This document shows positions 22,379 to 25,981 of a stretch of 25,981 nt of DNA, piece by piece (the stretch's first letter is position 1; each line of letters begins with the position of its first letter). A program made the position numbers and the translations under genes. The stretch comes from DALYCO01 sp964535545 (GTDB lineage Bacteria; Patescibacteriota; Minisyncoccia; Phycocordibacterales; UBA9973), in assembly GCA_964535545.1 (NCBI GenBank), contig CAZHUT010000008.1:1-25981 (forward strand), given 5' to 3'. Under the pieces are notes generated by a model. The model was not told the DNA's origin. It did not search any database and worked only from the letters and a program-made list of their open reading frames with translations.

Positions 22379-22759
22379 ATGCGTATCCTCGGTATAACCC
22401 TCCCAAATGAAAAGAATATCGATGTAGCCCTCACTACATTGTACGGTATCGGTTTCTCACGAGCCCACAAGGTTCTCAAGGAAGTCGGCATCGAACGAAC
22501 TCGTAAGACAAGCACACTTTCTGTCGACGAAGAGAACTCAATCCGAAAACTCATCGAAGAGTTCAAGATCGAAGGTAACCTCAAGCGCGAAATCTCAGCT
22601 AACATCAAGCGATTGAAGGATATCAAGGCTTACCGCGGCGTTCGCCACATGCGAAAGTTGCCAGTGCGAGGCCAGCGAACAAAGACCAACTCACGAACAG
22701 TCCGAGGTAACGTCCGAAAGACTATGGCATCAGGTCGCCGAAAGGAATCTAAGACATAA
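22379..22759 (+). CDS. rpsM: 30S ribosomal protein S13
   Basis: The 126-residue protein contacts the ribosomal head, tRNA and the intersubunit bridge. The N-terminal LPNEKNIDVALTTLYGIGFS contains the helix-two-turns-helix start, and the C terminus has GVRHMRKLPVRGQRTKTNSR and a basic RRKESKT tail, as in all bacterial S13. Length is normal (E. coli 118) with a slightly longer tail. It starts 5 nt after rpmJ and is first of the S13-S11-S4-alpha-L17 block. Confidence 0.98.
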   Translation: MRILGITLPNEKNIDVALTTLYGIGFSRAHKVLKEVGIERTRKTSTLSVDEENSIRKLIEEFKIEGNLKREISANIKRLKDIKAYRGVRHMRKLPVRGQRTKTNSRTVRGNVRKTMASGRRKESKT

Positions 22760-22786
22760 TCATTAGCAACAGCTACTTAATCACCA

Positions 22787-23212
22787 ATGGGAAAGAAACG
22801 AATCACAACACAAAAGGGTACTGAAGGCGGCTCATCAGCTGGTTCTTCACGTGCACCAAAGAAGAAGGTCGTTGCTGGAACACTCCACATCGAAGCTACA
22901 TTTAACAACACTAAAGTTGTTTTTTCAGACAAGGAAGGCGGATCACTCTTCTGGTCATCAGCAGGCTCTCTTGGTTTCAAGGGTGCTAAGAAAGGTACTC
23001 CATTCGCAGCATCAAAGGTTGGCGATATTATCGGTGAAAAAGCAGCTGCACTTGGCGTTAAAGAAGCAGATGTTGTTATTCGTGGCGTAGGTTCAGGCCG
23101 CGAACCAGTGGTTCGTTCATTCATGACACACGGTATTGAACTTACTGGTATCAAAGACGAAACTCCAATTCCACACAACGGTCCTAAGCCTAAGAAGCCA
23201 CGACGAGTCTAA
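22787..23212 (+). CDS. rpsK: 30S ribosomal protein S11
   Basis: The 141-residue platform protein shows GTLHIEATFNNTKVVFSDKE, GFKGAKKGTPFAASKVGDII and VRSFMTHGIELTGIKDETPI, followed by HNGPKPKKPRRV, the conserved C-terminal rRNA-binding tail. A basic, Gly/Ser-rich N-terminal extension of about 25 residues (KGTEGGSSAGSSRAPKKKVV) is a little longer than the classic one. It lies between rpsM (27 nt) and rpsD (5 nt). Confidence 0.98.
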   Translation: MGKKRITTQKGTEGGSSAGSSRAPKKKVVAGTLHIEATFNNTKVVFSDKEGGSLFWSSAGSLGFKGAKKGTPFAASKVGDIIGEKAAALGVKEADVVIRGVGSGREPVVRSFMTHGIELTGIKDETPIPHNGPKPKKPRRV

Positions 23213-23217
23213 TTTAT

Positions 23218-23820
23218 ATGCAAAAGAAACCTAAGTACAAAATCGGTCGTCGTCTTGGTGCTGGCGTATTCGAAAAATGCCAGACTCCAAAGTTCGTCGC
23301 ATCAGCACAGCGCAAAGCAAAAGCTTCAACAAAGCGTCCAAAAGCTCTTTCTGAATTCGGTCAGCAGCTTATTGAAAAGCAGAAAATTCGTTTCAGCTAC
23401 GGTATTACAGAACGTCAGCTTTCAAACTATGTGAAGGAAGCTTCAGCAAAGAAGGGTTCAATCCAGGATCACCTTTTTGAAATCCTCGAAAGCCGTCTCG
23501 ACAACGTTGTCTACCGCCTCGGTTTGGCTCATACACGACGCCTCGCACGCCAGATGGTCTCACACGGACACTTCTTGGTAAATGGTACTCGCACAACTGT
23601 TCCTTCATACCGCACAAAAATCGGTGATGTCGTTACTCCTCGCGAAGGCAGCAAGGGCAGTGCGCTTTTCACAAATGTTCCAGAACGTTTGAAGACATAC
23701 AAGCAGCCTGAATGGGTTGCGCTTGATGAAAGCAAACTCGAAGGAAAGGTTACGGGCAAGGCGAAAAACACAGAAGGATTCCTCAACATCGCTTCAGTGC
23801 TCGAATTTTATAGTCGTTAA
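23218..23820 (+). CDS. rpsD: 30S ribosomal protein S4
   Basis: The 200-residue primary assembly protein binds the 5' domain of 16S rRNA. Segments KPKALSEFGQQLIEKQKIRF and GITERQLSNYVKEASAKKGS match the N-terminal domain, and RLDNVVYRLGLAHTRRLARQ with VSHGHFLVNG is the S4 RNA-binding domain. The N-terminal zinc cysteine cluster of some S4 proteins is absent; only one Cys (Cys26) is present. In other bacteria S4 represses its own operon, and a hairpin lies just after this gene. Length is normal. Confidence 0.98.
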   Translation: MQKKPKYKIGRRLGAGVFEKCQTPKFVASAQRKAKASTKRPKALSEFGQQLIEKQKIRFSYGITERQLSNYVKEASAKKGSIQDHLFEILESRLDNVVYRLGLAHTRRLARQMVSHGHFLVNGTRTTVPSYRTKIGDVVTPREGSKGSALFTNVPERLKTYKQPEWVALDESKLEGKVTGKAKNTEGFLNIASVLEFYSR

Positions 23821-23829
23821 TTTTTTAAG

Positions 23830-23851
23830 CGCTCTGCTTGGTCTCAGGGCG
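23830..23851 (+). promoter_or_regulatory. Hairpin in the rpsD-rpoA spacer
   Basis: CGCTCTG pairs with CAGGGCG (one G-U) across an 8-nt loop in the 60-nt spacer. No U-run follows, so read-through into rpoA is expected. It may be an mRNA processing or repression site. Confidence 0.35.
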
Positions 23852-23880
23852 TGTAAGCTAAATTTAGTAAAACATACACA

Positions 23881-24858
23881 ATGTCTGACTATAACATCAT
23901 TCTTCCGTCAAAGCCTCGCATCGTAAACGAAGACGATCGAAAGGGAACATATGAGATCGATAATCTCTACCCTGGCTACGGCCATACCCTCGGCAACAGC
24001 TTGCGCCGAATTATCTTGTCCTCACTCCCGGGTGCGGCTATTACGTCTGTCAAAATCGACGGCGTTTCTCATGAATTTTCTACAGTAGAAGGCATCAAGG
24101 AAGATGTCGTTCTTATTCTTTTGAACCTCAAGAAGGTTCGTTTCAAGCTTTTGACTGACGAACCTCAGGTTGTCACACTTTCAGCAAAGGGCGCACAGCA
24201 GGTTACTGCTGCAGAAATCACAGCTGGCGGTCAGGTAGAAGTTTTGAATCCAGAACAGTACATTTGTGAACTTACAGACAAGAGCTCAAAATTCAACGTA
24301 GAACTCACGGTTGAAAAAGGTCTCGGCTTCGTTCCTCGCGATACACACCAGAAGGGCAAGGTAGACATTGGCACAATTGCTGTTGATGCAATCTTTTCTC
24401 CTATCCGTCGTGTTGCGTATGAAGTTGAAAACATGCGTTACGGCGACAAGACCAACTACAATCGTCTCCGCATCATCATCGAAACTGACGGCACACTTAC
24501 TCCACGCCAGGCTCTTGAACGCTCAATTGAAATCATGATTCTTCAGCTCCAGGCTATTTTTGATTTCAAGGTGGATCTCACCCGTGAAGACGTTTCAACA
24601 GGAGCTGCAGTCAAGGAATCAGCAATGGAAGATACTGGCGCAGCAAAAGAAGACGTGACTGACGTGATGAAGACACGCATTGATACTTTGAACCTTTCAA
24701 CTCGAACCCTTAACGCTCTTAATGCGGCAAATATCCGAACACTTGGGGGTATTGCACGCAAGAAAGAGGAAGATCTCCTTGAGATCGATGGTTTGGGTGG
24801 AAAAGGTATCGAAGAAATTAAGCGAACACTTGAACAATACGGATTGTCGCTTAAGTAA
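23881..24858 (+). CDS. rpoA: DNA-directed RNA polymerase alpha subunit
   Basis: The 325-residue subunit nucleates polymerase assembly and touches upstream promoter DNA. The N-terminal domain carries EPGYGHTLG-type dimerisation sequence (here YPGYGHTLGNSLRRIILSSL), VEGIKEDVVLILLNLKKV and RVAYEVENMRYGDKTNYNRL. After a linker near 230-255, the C-terminal domain reads LNLSTRTLNALNAANIRTLG and LLEIDGLGGKGIEEIKRTL, including the Arg equivalent to E. coli R265 that binds UP elements. Length is normal. It lies in the classic order between rpsD and rplQ. Confidence 0.98.
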   Translation: MSDYNIILPSKPRIVNEDDRKGTYEIDNLYPGYGHTLGNSLRRIILSSLPGAAITSVKIDGVSHEFSTVEGIKEDVVLILLNLKKVRFKLLTDEPQVVTLSAKGAQQVTAAEITAGGQVEVLNPEQYICELTDKSSKFNVELTVEKGLGFVPRDTHQKGKVDIGTIAVDAIFSPIRRVAYEVENMRYGDKTNYNRLRIIIETDGTLTPRQALERSIEIMILQLQAIFDFKVDLTREDVSTGAAVKESAMEDTGAAKEDVTDVMKTRIDTLNLSTRTLNALNAANIRTLGGIARKKEEDLLEIDGLGGKGIEEIKRTLEQYGLSLK

Positions 24859-24879
24859 TTTAGTTTTTATTTACACATT

Positions 24880-25233
24880 ATGAGACACCACAATAACGTA
24901 CGAAAATTCGGAAGAAACAAGAACCAGCGCCGCGCGCTCTTGAAGGGTCTCGCTCTTTCTCTTATCAAAAAGGAAAGCATCCAGACAACAGAAGCAAAGG
25001 CAAAGGAATTGCGTCCATACGTTGAAAAAATGATCACACAGGCGAAAGTCGGCGGATCAGCACAGCGACGTCTTTTGAACGCAAAGCTCGACAATAATGA
25101 TGCAGCAGTCAAGGTTTTGATCGAAAAGATCGCTCCTCGATTCGCATCACGAAATGGCGGCTACACTCGCATCGTAAAATTACCAGCCCGCAAGTCGGAC
25201 GGAGCAGCATTGGCAATTATCGCATTTGTATAA
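24880..25233 (+). CDS. rplQ: 50S ribosomal protein L17
   Basis: The 117-residue protein lies near the exit tunnel. MRHHNNVRKFGRNKNQRRAL corresponds to the family start (MRHRK..RKLGR...HR.AL), followed by the block ending ALSLIKKESIQTTEAKAKEL and the C-terminal GGYTRIVKLPARKSDGAALA. Length is typical of short bacterial L17. Its stop is one base before the rplM start, so the two are coupled. Confidence 0.97.
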   Translation: MRHHNNVRKFGRNKNQRRALLKGLALSLIKKESIQTTEAKAKELRPYVEKMITQAKVGGSAQRRLLNAKLDNNDAAVKVLIEKIAPRFASRNGGYTRIVKLPARKSDGAALAIIAFV

Positions 25234-25234
25234 T

Positions 25235-25579
25235 ATGACACATACAGTAGACGCAAAAGGAAAGACGCTCGGACGTACAGCAAGTGCAGTTGCGAAGCTT
25301 CTCATGGGCAAGGACAAGGCTACATTTGAACGCAACAAGGTAACAGGCGACAAGGTTCACTTGATCAACGTCTCACAGGCAAAAATCAGCCGCGTGAAGC
25401 TTGATGTGAAGACATACGCTCGTTACTCAGGATACCCAGGCGGTTTGACACAGGAAAAGATGAGCAACCTCGCAGCCCGAAAAGGCTACGGCGAACTCTT
25501 CAAGCTTGCTATTTATGGCATGCTTCCTGCGAACAAGCTCCGACCGGTCGTTATGAAGAACTTAACTATTTCTGAATAA
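25235..25579 (+). CDS. rplM: 50S ribosomal protein L13, short form
   Basis: The 114-residue protein has the L13 core: VDAKGKTLGRTASAVAKLLM, the conserved NVSQAKISRVKLDVKTYARYSGYPGG region shortened here as ARYSGYPGG, and LFKLAIYGMLPANKLRPVVM. It lacks about 15 N-terminal residues (the family WYVVDA start) and most of the C-terminal tail of the 142-residue E. coli protein. ATG 25235 is chosen; the TTG at 25226 lies inside rplQ. It is coupled to rplQ and rpsI, with 1-nt spacers on both sides. Confidence 0.95.
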   Translation: MTHTVDAKGKTLGRTASAVAKLLMGKDKATFERNKVTGDKVHLINVSQAKISRVKLDVKTYARYSGYPGGLTQEKMSNLAARKGYGELFKLAIYGMLPANKLRPVVMKNLTISE

Positions 25580-25580
25580 T

Positions 25581-25979
25581 ATGGAAAAGAAGAAATACAT
25601 CGAAACGACTGGACGCCGCAAGACTTCAACTGCCCGCGTACGCATCACTCCTGCTTCAAAGAACACAATCACTGTGAACGACAAAGATGCAAAAGTTTAC
25701 TTCCCAACAAAGGAATTGATCAAGATCATCTACGACGTATTCACTACTGCAAAGCCAGAAAAGGATTTTGAAGTAACAGCGAAAGTGAACGGCGGAGGTA
25801 TCCACTCACAGGCAGAAGCAGTCCGTCACGGACTTGCTCGCGCACTCGTAGAATTCGACGAAACATTCCGAACAACAGTCAAGAAAGAAGGTTTCCTCAA
25901 GCGAGATCCTCGCGCAAAGGAACGCCGAAAGTTCGGTCTCAAGAAAGCTCGAAAATCTCCACAGTGGTCAAAGCGTTAA
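25581..25979 (+). CDS. rpsI: 30S ribosomal protein S9
   Basis: The 132-residue protein reaches the P-site tRNA with its C-terminal tail. IETTGRRKTSTARVRITPAS is the S9 start, VNGGGIHSQAEAVRHGLARA the core helix, and LKRDPRAKERRKFGLKKARK then SPQWSKR the conserved tail, ending in the invariant Lys-Arg. The gene is complete, with TAA two bases before the window edge. It follows rplM with a 1-nt spacer, the usual L13-S9 pair. Confidence 0.98.
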   Translation: MEKKKYIETTGRRKTSTARVRITPASKNTITVNDKDAKVYFPTKELIKIIYDVFTTAKPEKDFEVTAKVNGGGIHSQAEAVRHGLARALVEFDETFRTTVKKEGFLKRDPRAKERRKFGLKKARKSPQWSKR

Positions 25980-25981
25980 TC

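Noticed and set aside
25229..25234. Perfect TATAAT directly before rplM
   Set aside because: It touches the ATG, so transcription would start inside the gene; it arises from the rplQ end (GTA TAA) plus one T.
1..25981. Alternative genetic code with TGA as glycine
   Set aside because: All conserved genes read through without in-frame TGA, and glycine positions use GGN codons.

Overview
The window looks like part of the chromosome of a Patescibacteria/CPR bacterium, probably from the Parcubacteria side. Evidence: an alanyl-tRNA synthetase of only 589 residues without its C-terminal oligomerisation domain, a short ribosomal protein L13, a sigma-region-4/HARE-HTH fusion protein, a secreted beta-roll protein with a peptidase S74 domain, Gmad2-like and DUF8128-like membrane proteins of the kind I associate with this radiation, and dense gene packing. 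Genes read cleanly in the standard bacterial code with no in-frame TGA, which argues against the SR1/Gracilibacteria code. These taxonomic statements are inference from gene content.

Layout. 1-1155: end of an unidentified gene, then a minimal clamp-loader delta-prime-like gene. 1165-2755: two minus-strand genes (a seven-helix membrane protein and a TPM/YgcG-type secreted protein), each with its own promoter and terminator and sharing a 14-nt element around the -35 box. 2851-4516: frr and rseP, coupled. 4574-5197: a minus-strand hypothetical anchored protein, divergent from a PurM-like gene (5348-6532). 6698-9608: typA, then the sigma4/HARE-HTH protein with a strong GNRA-loop terminator. 9695-12922: the large S74/beta-roll surface protein and its Gmad2-like partner. 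12935-19226: a compact run of DUF8128-like, mltG, DnaQ-like exonuclease, mnmA, MgtC-like and alaS. 19284-21806: a PilM/FtsA-like actin-fold protein and a membrane protein with a baseplate-J-like domain. 21846-25979: the ribosomal alpha-operon region infA-rpmJ-rpsM-rpsK-rpsD-rpoA-rplQ-rplM-rpsI; rpmJ is only 36 codons long.

The most striking pattern is regulatory. At nine starts a -10 hexamer (mostly TGnTATACT or a close variant) lies so near the ATG, typically 6-9 nt, that the predicted transcription start falls on or beside the start codon. Several of these -10 boxes begin right after, or inside, the stop codon of the preceding gene. I also see no convincing Shine-Dalgarno sequence before any gene. 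Together these suggest widespread leaderless transcription, with genes that look like operon members carrying their own promoters. The infA-rpmJ spacer holds a 61-nt hairpin with a perfect 14-bp outer stem and no U-tract, followed by a separate promoter and a second leader hairpin.

No tRNA, rRNA, CRISPR array, insertion sequence or integrase was found. No gene-free stretch exceeds about 205 bases; the longest is the infA-rpmJ spacer.
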